From: Clostridia bacterium
GTDB taxonomy: Bacteria > Bacillota > Clostridia > Oscillospirales > CAG-272
NCBI GenBank assembly: GCA_900767415.1
Contig: CAAFYZ010000041.1
Coordinates: forward strand, 1-31,873
DNA: 31,873 nucleotides
Reading direction: 5' to 3'
This document shows, piece after piece, positions 23,536 through 31,873 of this stretch. A program made the position numbers and the translations under genes. The stretch's first letter is position 1, and each line of letters begins with the position of its first letter. The notes below the pieces were generated by a model. That model saw only the letters and a program-made list of their open reading frames with translations, had not been told where the DNA came from and searched no databases.

Positions 23536-24390
23536 ATGAATACATTACTTCGCTTTTCCGCCGACCGCATCGGCAGGATATTTACCGTTTTTATCGACAA
23601 GGCGAGGCAGGCATTTGCAGACTTCCATTGGAACGACGCCGTGGATATTCTTCTTCTGACCGCGCTTTTGTATCTGTTTTTGCATTTTGTCGTCAACAGG
23701 AAGTCGAAGACGCTTCTTGTCGGAATTCTCCTGTTCTTCTTTACTTACGGCATCGCTTATCTCTTTGAGTTTTCCGGGGTATTGATGATTTTTTCTTCGA
23801 TATTGTCGGTCGGCGTTCTTTTCCTGATCATTCTTTTCCAGCCGGAGTTGCGTGAGGCACTCGAAAAGGCGGGGGCGGGTGCTTTGAACGGCATCCTGTC
23901 TTTCAGCGAGCAGAGAAAGAAAAAGCAGATGTATTCGAGCGCGATCGAAAACATCTGTCGTGCGGTGGACGATCTCTCGAAGACGAAGACGGGTGCCTTG
24001 ATCGTCATCGTCCGTACGACAAAACTCGACGACATCGAAAAGACGGGGATCCGTATCAATGCCGATGTCAGTTCTTTTTTGCTCCGCAACCTCTTTTTCA
24101 ACAAAGCGCCTTTGCATGACGGTGCCGTTATCGTGGACGAAGGTCGGATTGCCGCGGCGGGATGCCTTTTGCCCCTGACACGCCGCTCGGACGTGGACAG
24201 CGATCTCGGTACACGGCACAGAGCCGCCATCGGGATCAGCGAGACGAGCGATTCGATCACGATCGTTGTCTCCGAGGAGACGGGGATCATTTCCGTTGCT
24301 TACGATTGCACCCTGATCCGTAATTTCACACCCGATTCGCTCCGCACTTTCCTCATGAAAAAAGTTCTTCGCACGGAAAAGCAGGATTGA
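23536..24390 (+). CDS. dacA: Diadenylate cyclase, CdaA type
   Basis: 284 residues. It makes the second messenger c-di-AMP from two ATP, which controls potassium and osmolyte balance and wall homeostasis. Three membrane segments (about 38-95) precede the DisA_N catalytic domain. The catalytic DGA is D195-A197 (LHDGAVIV) and the RHR motif is R227-R229 (GTRHRAAIG). The usual clostridial neighbour is cdaR (YbbR repeats), followed by glmM. Neither is here: a 32-codon membrane ORF follows instead. GGGAG lies upstream of the ATG. Confidence 0.95.
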   Translation: MNTLLRFSADRIGRIFTVFIDKARQAFADFHWNDAVDILLLTALLYLFLHFVVNRKSKTLLVGILLFFFTYGIAYLFEFSGVLMIFSSILSVGVLFLIILFQPELREALEKAGAGALNGILSFSEQRKKKQMYSSAIENICRAVDDLSKTKTGALIVIVRTTKLDDIEKTGIRINADVSSFLLRNLFFNKAPLHDGAVIVDEGRIAAAGCLLPLTRRSDVDSDLGTRHRAAIGISETSDSITIVVSEETGIISVAYDCTLIRNFTPDSLRTFLMKKVLRTEKQD

Positions 24391-24408
24391 GCCGCAGGGG
24401 GAAACATT

Positions 24409-24507
24409 ATGAAGAAAAAACCGAAGAATCAAGCAGTCTACACAGTGCTTTCGTTAATCGCCTGTCTCCTGATTGCCGTTTTGATCTGGCTGTTTGCCAA
24501 AGTCTGA
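24409..24507 (+). CDS. Small single-pass membrane protein after dacA
   Basis: A 32-codon frame with AGGGGG about eight bases before ATG. It starts with a basic KKKPK stretch, then one hydrophobic segment (about 10-29) that ends in IWLFAKV. The charge pattern and IWLF ending resemble the N-terminal anchor of CdaR/YbbR proteins, normally encoded here, but no YbbR repeat follows. It lies 18 bases past dacA and ends before a terminator-like structure. It could be a CdaR remnant, a small CdaA partner, or a chance frame. Confidence 0.5.
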   Translation: MKKKPKNQAVYTVLSLIACLLIAVLIWLFAKV

Positions 24508-24526
24508 AATCGCTGCGGAATCGCTT

Positions 24527-24594
24527 GGAGCTGTCACGCCCGGTACGGAAGGATTGCACTTCCGCTACCCGGCAGGACGGCTCCCGTTCTTTTT
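24527..24594 (+). terminator. Nested hairpin with T run after the dacA unit
   Basis: Outer stem GGAGCTGTC (24527-24535) with GACGGCTCC (24576-24584); inner stem CGGAAG (24546-24551) with CTTCCG (24559-24564), extended by GTA/TAC. A run of five T (24590-24594) follows. It can end dacA transcription, or act as an attenuator for the gene starting at 24608. Confidence 0.6.
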
Positions 24595-24607
24595 CCCGGG
24601 GGGTACT

Positions 24608-26233
24608 ATGGGATATTTGATTGTAAACCGCATATCGCTTCCCGTCGGTGCGCCCGAAGGGGAGGCATTCGCGCTTGCGCGCCGCCGTCTTTCGTCGCTC
24701 GGTATTCCGTGCGCGGCACTCACGTTTTCCGTCTATCGCAGGAGCGTGGATGCCAGACGGAAAAAGGATATACGTTTTCTGTATTCCGTGGCGGTCGACG
24801 GCGAGATCCCGACGCTTCCCGCAGAGCGTCTTGCGGCGGCGGATATCGTCCGGACGGAAGAGGTACGGCTCCCGCTGCCGAGCGGTACGGAACCGCTTTT
24901 GCACCCGCCCGTGATTGTCGGGTCGGGACCTGCCGGGCTGTTCGCCGCTCTTCTGCTTGCCGAGCACGGGTATGCACCCGTTCTTCTCGAACGCGGCGGG
25001 ACGGTCGCCGAGCGCCGTCGTGCGGTTTCGGTATTTGAAAAGTCGCATATTTTGGATACGGAAACGAACATACAGTTCGGCGCGGGGGGAGCCGGCACCT
25101 TTTCGGACGGGAAACTTATCACGAGAGTGAACGATCCGCTTTGCCGCTACGTTCTTTCCCGCTTTGCGGAGTTCGGTGCACCGGAGGAGATCACAAAACT
25201 TGCGAAGCCCCATATCGGCACCGATATTCTTTCCTGCGTGGTAGAGAAGATTCTTTCGCACGTCACCGCTCTCGGTGCGGACGTGCGCTTTCACACCCGT
25301 TTTTTATCCTGTCATACGCAGGGCGAGCGGCTGATCGGCGTCCGTACCGATCGCGGCGAGATCCCCGCCGAGGCATTGGTGCTTGCCATCGGACACAGTG
25401 CCAGAGATACCTATGAGTCGCTTTTCGGCACGTCGCTTCGGATAGAGGCAAAACCTTTTTCGGTCGGTATGCGCATCGAGCATCTCGCGTCGGAGATCGA
25501 CCGCGCCATGTACGGCGATTTTGCGGGGCATCCCGCGCTCGGTCATGCCGAATACGGTCTTTCTTATAATACGAAGATCCGCGGCGTCTATACCTTCTGT
25601 ATGTGCCCCGGCGGCAGTGTGGTCGCCGCGGCGAGCGAGGCACTCGGCGTAGCGGTGAACGGTATGAGCGAGCACGCCCGCGCGGGGAAGAATTCCAACT
25701 CCGCCGTGGTATGCAGTATTTTCAAAGAGGATTACGGCGCAACGCCGCAGGCGGCGCTTGATTTTCAGCGGCGCATCGAGCGCGCCGCCTATCTTGAAGG
25801 AGGGGGGGATTTTTCCGCCCCCGTGACGACCGTCGGCGATTTCCTTACGGGAAAATGCGGGACGGCACCCACGAAGGTACAGCCGACATATATGAACGGG
25901 ACGCACATACGACTTGCGTCTCCCGACGCATATCTTCCTCCCTTTGTCGCCGCCGCTATTCGCGACGGACTTTCGGACTTCGACCGTAAGATCCCGGGGT
26001 TCGCATCGGAATCCGCGGTTCTGACGGGTGCGGAGACCCGCACGAGTGCCCCGGTCCGCATTCTCAGAGATCCCGTGACGCGCACGGCGACGGGTGCAGA
26101 CTATCTTTACCCGGCGGGAGAAGGTGCGGGATATGCCGGCGGAATTACCAGTGCGGCACTGGACGGGATCCATACCGCTCTTGCCGTGATGGCGCGCTTT
26201 GCGCCTCCGCGCCGTATGCGCGGAGAAGAATAA
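24608..26233 (+). CDS. FAD-dependent dehydrogenase of the COG2509 group
   Basis: 541 residues. An N-terminal domain of about 95 residues precedes the FAD-binding Rossmann motif GSGPAG at 105-110. Further conserved blocks are NIQFGAGGAGTFSDGKL, HIGTDIL and the C-terminal YPAGEGAGYAGGITSAALDG, which completes the FAD site. The family is widespread in Clostridia and has no established reaction. ATG 24608 is chosen because GGGGGT is close upstream and a longer frame would run into the terminator-like structure and the 32-codon ORF. It is followed by recJ after 97 bases on the same strand. Confidence 0.9.
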   Translation: MGYLIVNRISLPVGAPEGEAFALARRRLSSLGIPCAALTFSVYRRSVDARRKKDIRFLYSVAVDGEIPTLPAERLAAADIVRTEEVRLPLPSGTEPLLHPPVIVGSGPAGLFAALLLAEHGYAPVLLERGGTVAERRRAVSVFEKSHILDTETNIQFGAGGAGTFSDGKLITRVNDPLCRYVLSRFAEFGAPEEITKLAKPHIGTDILSCVVEKILSHVTALGADVRFHTRFLSCHTQGERLIGVRTDRGEIPAEALVLAIGHSARDTYESLFGTSLRIEAKPFSVGMRIEHLASEIDRAMYGDFAGHPALGHAEYGLSYNTKIRGVYTFCMCPGGSVVAAASEALGVAVNGMSEHARAGKNSNSAVVCSIFKEDYGATPQAALDFQRRIERAAYLEGGGDFSAPVTTVGDFLTGKCGTAPTKVQPTYMNGTHIRLASPDAYLPPFVAAAIRDGLSDFDRKIPGFASESAVLTGAETRTSAPVRILRDPVTRTATGADYLYPAGEGAGYAGGITSAALDGIHTALAVMARFAPPRRMRGEE

Positions 26234-26330
26234 GCCGTCCCGGACGGCGAATCTGCGGGTGAAAACAAGACCGCGTGAGACGATTAAAACAGGAAGGCGG
26301 AGGATTTCCTCCGACCATGGTCTTATCTAT

Positions 26331-28517
26331 ATGCAAGAAAAATTTACGAAGGAGAAAAACTGGATTTTCCGACTGCCGGATCCCACGGCGTCGGAATCTG
26401 CCGTGCGCGCCATCGCGGACGCACTCGACATCCCCCTCATCGTCGCACGTCTTTTGTATTGCCGCGGATATGAGACGCCGCGCGCGGCACACGCTTTTTT
26501 GGCGATGGAGAAAGAACTTCTTTGCGACCCGTTTTTGATGAAGGACGCAAAGACGGCGGCGGAGCGGATTCTGCGCGCCGTAAAAGAAGGAGAGCGTATC
26601 ACGGTCTTCGGCGATTACGACGTCGACGGTGTGACGGCGGTATCGACCCTGTATCTCTATCTCCGATCCCTCGGTGCCGACGTCGGATATTATATTCCGA
26701 ATCGTGCGACCGACGGCTACGGCGTCTCATGCGGCGCGCTCGACGGCATTTTTGCCGACGGGACGAAACTGATCGTTACGGTGGACACCGGCATTACGGC
26801 GATCGACGAGGTGGAATACGCACGGGCGCACGGCGTCGATTTCGTTGTTACCGATCACCATGAGTGCCATACGGAACTGCCGCATTGCCCGGTGGTAAAT
26901 CCGCATCGTCCCGACTGTTCTTATCCCTTCAAAGAGCTCTCCGGCGTCGGCGTGGTCTTCAAACTGATTACCGCGGCGGAATCTCTTCGGACGGGAGAGT
27001 CGCTCGCAGAGGTTTCCGGCCGCCTTTTTGCCGCGTATGCGGATCTTGTCGCCATCGGCACGATCGCCGATGTCATGCCGGTCACGGGGGAGAACCGTAT
27101 CATCGTCGGCTACGGGCTTCATATGATGGAGCATCCGAGCCGCGTCGGTCTTGTCGCACTGATGGATGCCGCTGCCGCGCCGTCGGACTCGAAACATCCG
27201 GAAAAGCGACGTAAAAAACCGAAGATCACCTCTTCCTACATCGGCTATACGCTCGCACCGCGCATCAATGCCGCCGGGCGGATCATGAGTGCGTCCATGG
27301 CGGTAGAACTCTTCCTGTGCGAAGACTATGCGCGCGCCTATGCTTTGGCGGAAGAACTCTGCGACGCCAACCGCAGACGGCAGTCGGAAGAAAACAAGAT
27401 CATGAAAGAGGCGTATGCCGCCATCGAGGCGGACCCGAAACTGAAAAACGAAGATCCCGTCATTGTTTTGCACGCCGATACCTGGCATCACGGCGTTATC
27501 GGGATCGTCGCCTCCCGCATCACCGAGCGGTATTGCCGCCCGTCCATTCTCGTCTCCTTCGAAGGGTGCGGAAAACAGCATTTGCCGGGGGACATCGGAA
27601 AAGGATCGGGGCGGAGTATCCGCGGGCTGAATCTCGTGGATGCGCTTTGCGCGTCCGATCGGTATCTTGTTAAATTCGGCGGGCACGAACTTGCCGCAGG
27701 ACTTTCCGTCACGCGGGAGAATCTGCCCCTCTTCCGGGAATGTATCAATCGCTACGCCGGGGAGAACCTGAAAGCGGAGGATATGATACCGACGACGGAA
27801 GGGGATTTTGAGATCCGCCTGTCCGACATCAGTCTGCCGCTTGCCGAGTCGCTTCGTATGTTGGAGCCGTACGGCGTCGGGAACCCGATGCCCGTCTTCG
27901 CCGTGCGCGGCGTTACCGTCAACGCGATCTCTTCCGTCTCGGAGGGGAAGCACACGCGTCTTCTTCTCGGCGACGGAAAATGCGAGTTCGTCGCGATGTA
28001 TTTTTCCGTCTCTCCCGCGACTCTCGAGCTTACGGTCGGGGATACGGCGGACGTGATGTTCAATCTGGACATCAACGAGTGGCTCGGGAGAAGGTCGGTA
28101 CAGCTCATTGTCAAAGATATCCGTCGTTCGGCAGAAAAAGAGAATCGGATCGCGGACGATCGGGCATATTTTACCTATATCTGGTCGGGCGGTGCCTTTC
28201 GCCCGCAGGACGGTGTTTTGCCGTCCCGTGAGGATTTTGCGACCGTTTACCGCTTTTTGCTTACCGCGGTGCGCGGCGGATGCTCGACCATGACGCACAG
28301 AGAACTTCTCGCAAAACTTCCGCACCCGTCGAAGGACGGTGCGATCGGCTATGTCAAACTCAAGGTCATCATCAAGGTTCTGACCGAGTTGAATATCGTC
28401 GGGATCGAAGAGCCGACAGAAGAAGTCTATACCTTCCATATCCGCTATCACGCGGGGAAAACCGATCTCGAGCGTTCGGGTCTTCTGCGCCGACTGCGTG
28501 CGCAGCAACGGGGATAA
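26331..28517 (+). CDS. recJ: Single-strand-specific exonuclease RecJ
   Basis: 728 residues, longer than the E. coli enzyme (about 577) because of a C-terminal extension common in Bacillota. It degrades single-stranded DNA 5' to 3' in recombination and repair. DHH-phosphoesterase motifs are clear: GDYDVDG at 94-100 (D95, D97, D99), VDTGI, and TDHH with D175-H176-H177. The DHHA1 part has GHELAAGLSV. The ATG at 26331 lacks a good ribosome binding site: the only GGAGG (26299-26303) is 27 bases away and locked in a hairpin. Upstream in-frame sequence has no better start. rel follows four bases after the stop. Confidence 0.94.
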   Translation: MQEKFTKEKNWIFRLPDPTASESAVRAIADALDIPLIVARLLYCRGYETPRAAHAFLAMEKELLCDPFLMKDAKTAAERILRAVKEGERITVFGDYDVDGVTAVSTLYLYLRSLGADVGYYIPNRATDGYGVSCGALDGIFADGTKLIVTVDTGITAIDEVEYARAHGVDFVVTDHHECHTELPHCPVVNPHRPDCSYPFKELSGVGVVFKLITAAESLRTGESLAEVSGRLFAAYADLVAIGTIADVMPVTGENRIIVGYGLHMMEHPSRVGLVALMDAAAAPSDSKHPEKRRKKPKITSSYIGYTLAPRINAAGRIMSASMAVELFLCEDYARAYALAEELCDANRRRQSEENKIMKEAYAAIEADPKLKNEDPVIVLHADTWHHGVIGIVASRITERYCRPSILVSFEGCGKQHLPGDIGKGSGRSIRGLNLVDALCASDRYLVKFGGHELAAGLSVTRENLPLFRECINRYAGENLKAEDMIPTTEGDFEIRLSDISLPLAESLRMLEPYGVGNPMPVFAVRGVTVNAISSVSEGKHTRLLLGDGKCEFVAMYFSVSPATLELTVGDTADVMFNLDINEWLGRRSVQLIVKDIRRSAEKENRIADDRAYFTYIWSGGAFRPQDGVLPSREDFATVYRFLLTAVRGGCSTMTHRELLAKLPHPSKDGAIGYVKLKVIIKVLTELNIVGIEEPTEEVYTFHIRYHAGKTDLERSGLLRRLRAQQRG

Positions 28518-28521
28518 CATT

Positions 28522-30750
28522 ATGTATGAAGAAATGAAATCGCTTCTTTCTCTTGTCGAAAAGAATGCGAAATACTATGACATCGACAAAATACGGCGTG
28601 CATACGATTATGCCGCCGAACTGCACGAGGGGCAGTTCCGTCAGAGCGGAGAGCCGTATATCAGCCATCCCGTCGCCGTGGCGAAGATCGTCGCGGAGCT
28701 CGGACTGGATACCGATTCCGTCTGTGCGGCGCTTCTGCACGACACGGTGGAGGATTGCTCGGATAAGACGAGTCTCGAGACCATTCGCAAGATGTTCGGC
28801 GAAGAGGTGGCGATGCTGGTCGACGGACTGACGAAGATCATTCAGGTACAGGTCGCGGATAAAGAAGAGGCGCACATCGAAAACATCCGCAAGATGCTTC
28901 TCGCCATGAACCGCGATATCCGCGTCATCTTCATCAAGCTCTGCGACCGCCTGCACAATATGCGCACCCTGGTGGCAAAAAAAGAGGACAGACAGCGCGC
29001 CATCGCTCTCGAAACGATGTATATTTACGCGCCGCTTGCCCATCGCCTCGGTATGCAGCGCATTAAGCAGGAACTCGAAAACCTGAGTCTTTATTATCTC
29101 GACCGCGTCGGTTATGAAGAAGTGGAAGCGGAAATCGAGAAAAAATTCGGGCAGAGCAAGGGCTTTTTGGAAGAAGCCAAGGAGCACATCGCGGAAAAAC
29201 TGACCGAGAATCATATTCATTTCCGCTTGGAGAGCCGTATCAAATCGGTATACAGTCTTTACCGTAAAATCTATACTCTCGGCAAGACCTTTGACGAGAT
29301 CTACGACTTTTACGCCGTGCGTATCATCGTGGACACCGAGCTTGAATGTTATACCGCGCTCGGACTTGTCCACGAGATGTTCAAGTCCGTTCCCGGCAGA
29401 TTCAAAGATTATATTTCCACCCCGAAGCCCAACCTGTACCGCTCTCTTCATACGACGGTCATCGGGCGCGGTGGTATCCCGTTCGAGGTGCAGATCCGTA
29501 CCGAACAGATGCACGAAGAGGCGGAATACGGTATCGCCGCACACTGGAAGTATAAATCCGGGGAAAAGGGCGACGGGGCGAGCGACGAAAAACTTCGTTG
29601 GATCGCACAGCTTCTGGAGTCGGACGAGAACACGCGCGACCCCGAAGAGTTTATGCGCTCTTTCAAAACCGATATTTTCCACGACGAGACCTTTGTCTTT
29701 ACGCCGAAAGGGGACGTCATTTCCTTGCCGCTCGGCGCGACGGTCATCGACTTTGCCTATGCGATTCATTCCGAGGTAGGGAACAAGATGACGGGGGCGA
29801 AGATCAACGGCGTCATCGTCCCGATTGACAGAGTCCCGCAAAACGGTGAGATCATAGAGATTATCACTTCCTCCGCGTCGAAAGGACCGAGCCGCGACTG
29901 GCTGAAGATTGTAAAGACGGGTCAGGCACGCACAAAGATCCGGCAGTGGTTCAAGAAAGAACGCCGCACGGAAAACATTACGATCGGGCGTGCGGAAGTT
30001 GAAAAAGAACTGAAAAAACTGGGCAGATCACTCTCCGACCCTGCAGTCGCGGAGATTATTGCTTCGATTGCCAAGCGGGTCGGGATCAACGAGGCGGACG
30101 ATTTTTACAACACCATCGGCTTCGGCGGTCTTTCTCTTCAGCGTTTTCTCCCGAAAATCAAAGAAGAGATCGATAAACTTCACGTCGATGCCGACCCCGT
30201 CGTTTCCAAAGAGGACGAGCTGAAACAGATGAAGCTCGCCGTCGCCTCTTCCCGCCTTCGCACGACGGGCGGGATCATCATTGACGGAGAACACGGCTGT
30301 CAGGTCAAATTCGCAAAATGCTGCAATCCGCTCCCGGGAGACAAGATCGTGGGATTCATCACCCGCGGTTTCGGCGTCTCGGTTCATAAGGCGGACTGTC
30401 CGAACGTTGCCCTCGGCAGACGCAACGAAGAGAATCTGTCCCGCTGGGTCAGTGCCGAATGGGAGAAAGAAGAGACGTCTTCCTCTTCTTCGGAGACTTA
30501 CGAGGCGTCTTTGCATCTCGTGATTGAAGACGGTATCGGCGTCATCGCCGGCATATCCACGGCACTTGCCGACATGAAGGTTTCGATCATGCAGATCAAC
30601 ACGCAGTCGCAGAAAAACGGGAACATGACGGTCAGTCTTGTCATCGGGTGCCGCAATACCTCGCATTTCGAAGCGATCGTATCGCGTCTGCGCCAGTTGC
30701 CGCACGTGCTGTCCGTCTCGCGTACCGTCCCCGGGAATCCGGAAAAATAA
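28522..30750 (+). CDS. rel: Bifunctional (p)ppGpp synthetase/hydrolase
   Basis: 742 residues, full-length RSH protein. It makes (p)ppGpp during starvation and degrades it otherwise. The HD hydrolase domain has HDTVED at 73-78. The synthetase domain has YDFYAVRIIV, RFKD at 293-296 (the RxKD form of bifunctional enzymes, against ExDD in RelA) and EVQIRT at 322-327. TGS (about 395-455) and C-terminal ACT (about 670-740) domains follow, with the conserved Cys pair KCCNPLPGD between. ATG 28522 is chosen over a frame starting at 28498 inside recJ. The order recJ-rel-dtd is common in Bacillota. Confidence 0.96.
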   Translation: MYEEMKSLLSLVEKNAKYYDIDKIRRAYDYAAELHEGQFRQSGEPYISHPVAVAKIVAELGLDTDSVCAALLHDTVEDCSDKTSLETIRKMFGEEVAMLVDGLTKIIQVQVADKEEAHIENIRKMLLAMNRDIRVIFIKLCDRLHNMRTLVAKKEDRQRAIALETMYIYAPLAHRLGMQRIKQELENLSLYYLDRVGYEEVEAEIEKKFGQSKGFLEEAKEHIAEKLTENHIHFRLESRIKSVYSLYRKIYTLGKTFDEIYDFYAVRIIVDTELECYTALGLVHEMFKSVPGRFKDYISTPKPNLYRSLHTTVIGRGGIPFEVQIRTEQMHEEAEYGIAAHWKYKSGEKGDGASDEKLRWIAQLLESDENTRDPEEFMRSFKTDIFHDETFVFTPKGDVISLPLGATVIDFAYAIHSEVGNKMTGAKINGVIVPIDRVPQNGEIIEIITSSASKGPSRDWLKIVKTGQARTKIRQWFKKERRTENITIGRAEVEKELKKLGRSLSDPAVAEIIASIAKRVGINEADDFYNTIGFGGLSLQRFLPKIKEEIDKLHVDADPVVSKEDELKQMKLAVASSRLRTTGGIIIDGEHGCQVKFAKCCNPLPGDKIVGFITRGFGVSVHKADCPNVALGRRNEENLSRWVSAEWEKEETSSSSSETYEASLHLVIEDGIGVIAGISTALADMKVSIMQINTQSQKNGNMTVSLVIGCRNTSHFEAIVSRLRQLPHVLSVSRTVPGNPEK

Positions 30751-30768
30751 ACATCAAAGGAATCGGCT

Positions 30769-31248
30769 ATGACAACCGTTGTCCAACGAATCGAACGCGC
30801 CGCGGTATACGCCGACGGCACCCTCTCCGGCAAGGTAGGTCGGGGACTGTATCTTTTGCTCGGCGTGTTTTCCGACGATACGGAAGAAGACGCGGAGCTT
30901 CTTGCCGAAAAGATCGTAAAACTCCGTATTTTCTCCGATGAAAACGGGAAAATGAATCTTTCCGTCAACGACATCGACGGCGAAATCCTCGTCGTCTCCA
31001 ACTTTACGCTTTGCGCCGATTATGCGCACGGCAACCGTCCGAGTTATCTTTCGGCGGCGGCTCCCGAAAAGGCAAACGCCCTGTATGAGCATTTTGTTTT
31101 TGAGATCTCCCGCCGCGTCCGCTTTGTCGCTACCGGGCGGTTCGGCGCGGATATGCGTACCGAGATGACGACCGACGGCCCCGTGACCCTGACACTGGAT
31201 TCCGGCGTCCTCGGGAAAAAGCGTCGGCAGATCGGAGGTGCGCCGTGA
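30769..31248 (+). CDS. dtd: D-aminoacyl-tRNA deacylase
   Basis: 159 residues, slightly longer than the usual 145-150. It hydrolyses D-aminoacyl-tRNAs (and Gly-tRNA-Ala), keeping D-amino acids out of proteins. The active-site SNFTL block (usually SQFTL) is present, as is the cis Gly-Pro motif at 137-138 (DGPVTL), which gives chiral selectivity. AAAGGA lies upstream of the ATG. Only 18 bases separate it from rel, and its TGA overlaps the next gene's GTG by four bases. Confidence 0.95.
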   Translation: MTTVVQRIERAAVYADGTLSGKVGRGLYLLLGVFSDDTEEDAELLAEKIVKLRIFSDENGKMNLSVNDIDGEILVVSNFTLCADYAHGNRPSYLSAAAPEKANALYEHFVFEISRRVRFVATGRFGADMRTEMTTDGPVTLTLDSGVLGKKRRQIGGAP

Positions 31249-31873
31249 TACTGCATTCGGAAGGCGGAATCAACCGTTACTATCTTCAGACGCTCTGTAT
31301 GGTATTTTTCCCGGGCGCGACCTTCGGAGAAAACGAGGTCCCGCGGGAGGATGTCCCCGAGGTCTTCGTCAACGTCTATCCCGACGGCGATCTTGCCTAT
31401 ACCGCCTATGTCCGTATTCATCTGAACGATAAAGTCAGCGAAGGGGTGGAGACCGTGACGGCGGACGAGCAGGTCACGATAGCGACGCACGCGTCCATTG
31501 CCGTCGGTCGCGCCATGTTCACCGCGGGAAAAGAGTTGCTCGGGCATATTCCGCCGTGGGGGATTCTGACCGGGATCCGCCCGGCAAAAGTGGCGAGCGG
31601 TCTGCTTTACAGCGGCAAGGGAATTCTGAAAAGCAAGCGGATTTTAAGGGACGAATACTTTCTGAATCCGCAGAAAGCGGCGCTTGCCGTCTCCGTCGCT
31701 TCCAATGAAATGAAACTTCTGAAGCGCGTTTCGCCCGAAGGGTGCTCGATCTACATTTCGATCCCGTTTTGCCCCTCGCGTTGCGCCTATTGCAGTTTTG
31801 TCTCCTACACCAATAAAAAACTGCTTTCCCTGATCGACGAATACATCGACACGCTGCTTGCCGATATCGACGA
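31245..31873 (+). CDS. hemZ: HemZ-type coproporphyrinogen dehydrogenase, cut by window end
   Basis: The first 209 codons of a radical SAM protein that continues past the window. A non-radical N-terminal domain (about 1-165) precedes the iron-sulfur motif C176-x3-C180-x2-C183 in IPFCPSRCAYCSF. That long N-terminal domain separates it from HemW and suggests HemZ, an oxygen-independent coproporphyrinogen III oxidase-like protein; haem synthesis itself is not shown. GTG start is chosen because GGAGGTG lies just upstream. The GTGA overlap couples it to dtd. Confidence 0.85.
   Translation, partial: MILHSEGGINRYYLQTLCMVFFPGATFGENEVPREDVPEVFVNVYPDGDLAYTAYVRIHLNDKVSEGVETVTADEQVTIATHASIAVGRAMFTAGKELLGHIPPWGILTGIRPAKVASGLLYSGKGILKSKRILRDEYFLNPQKAALAVSVASNEMKLLKRVSPEGCSIYISIPFCPSRCAYCSFVSYTNKKLLSLIDEYIDTLLADID

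Noticed and set aside
26727..29841. Long minus-strand frames opposite recJ and rel
   Set aside because: They are shadow frames produced by GC-rich third positions of the real plus-strand genes.

Overview
The window looks like a chromosome segment of a Bacillota of class Clostridia. The evidence is the CMK/PlsC/IspH/S1 gene order with fused proteins, a CdaA-type diadenylate cyclase, a bifunctional Rel, a HemZ-type radical SAM protein, strong AGGAGG-like ribosome binding sites and TTGACA/TATAAT promoters. I cannot place it below class. The bulk is moderately GC-rich, while about 480-3120 is clearly AT-rich and probably acquired.

Layout. 1-480: a 209-bp tandem repeat whose units start with a tRNA T-arm-like 3' fragment. 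About 480-3120: an AT-rich island with a C-protein-like regulator, an unrecognised 345-aa protein with DHH-phosphoesterase-like motifs, a convergent beta-class DNA methyltransferase and a second small HTH regulator. This is the layout of a controller-type restriction-modification locus, but with an unusual protein in the nuclease position. It is the best candidate for a new system here. 3421-8889 (minus): an operon of an RpiR regulator, an HI0933-family flavoprotein, a CMK-PlsC fusion and an IspH-S1 fusion. 9120-10562 (minus): gltX. 10711-13474 (plus): an unpaired histidine kinase and a Y-family polymerase. 13669-20281 (plus): a complete phosphate module of pstS, fused pstC-pstA, pstB, phoU, response regulator and sensor kinase. 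20366-23313 (minus): a Crp/Fnr-type regulator with an ABC importer. 23536-24507 (plus): diadenylate cyclase and a 32-codon membrane ORF. 24608-31873 (plus): a COG2509 flavoprotein, recJ, rel, dtd and the 5' part of a hemZ-like gene cut by the window end.

How the genes work together. The Pho block is self-contained: binding lipoprotein, permease, ATPase, PhoU and two-component pair, closely spaced or overlapping, under one candidate Pho-box region. Its PstS appears circularly permuted (C-terminal half first) and its two permeases are one polypeptide. The Crp/Fnr gene overlaps the importer it probably controls and has a palindrome at its own predicted transcription start. Many junctions overlap by 1-16 bases, suggesting translational coupling. 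Terminator-like hairpins separate most blocks.
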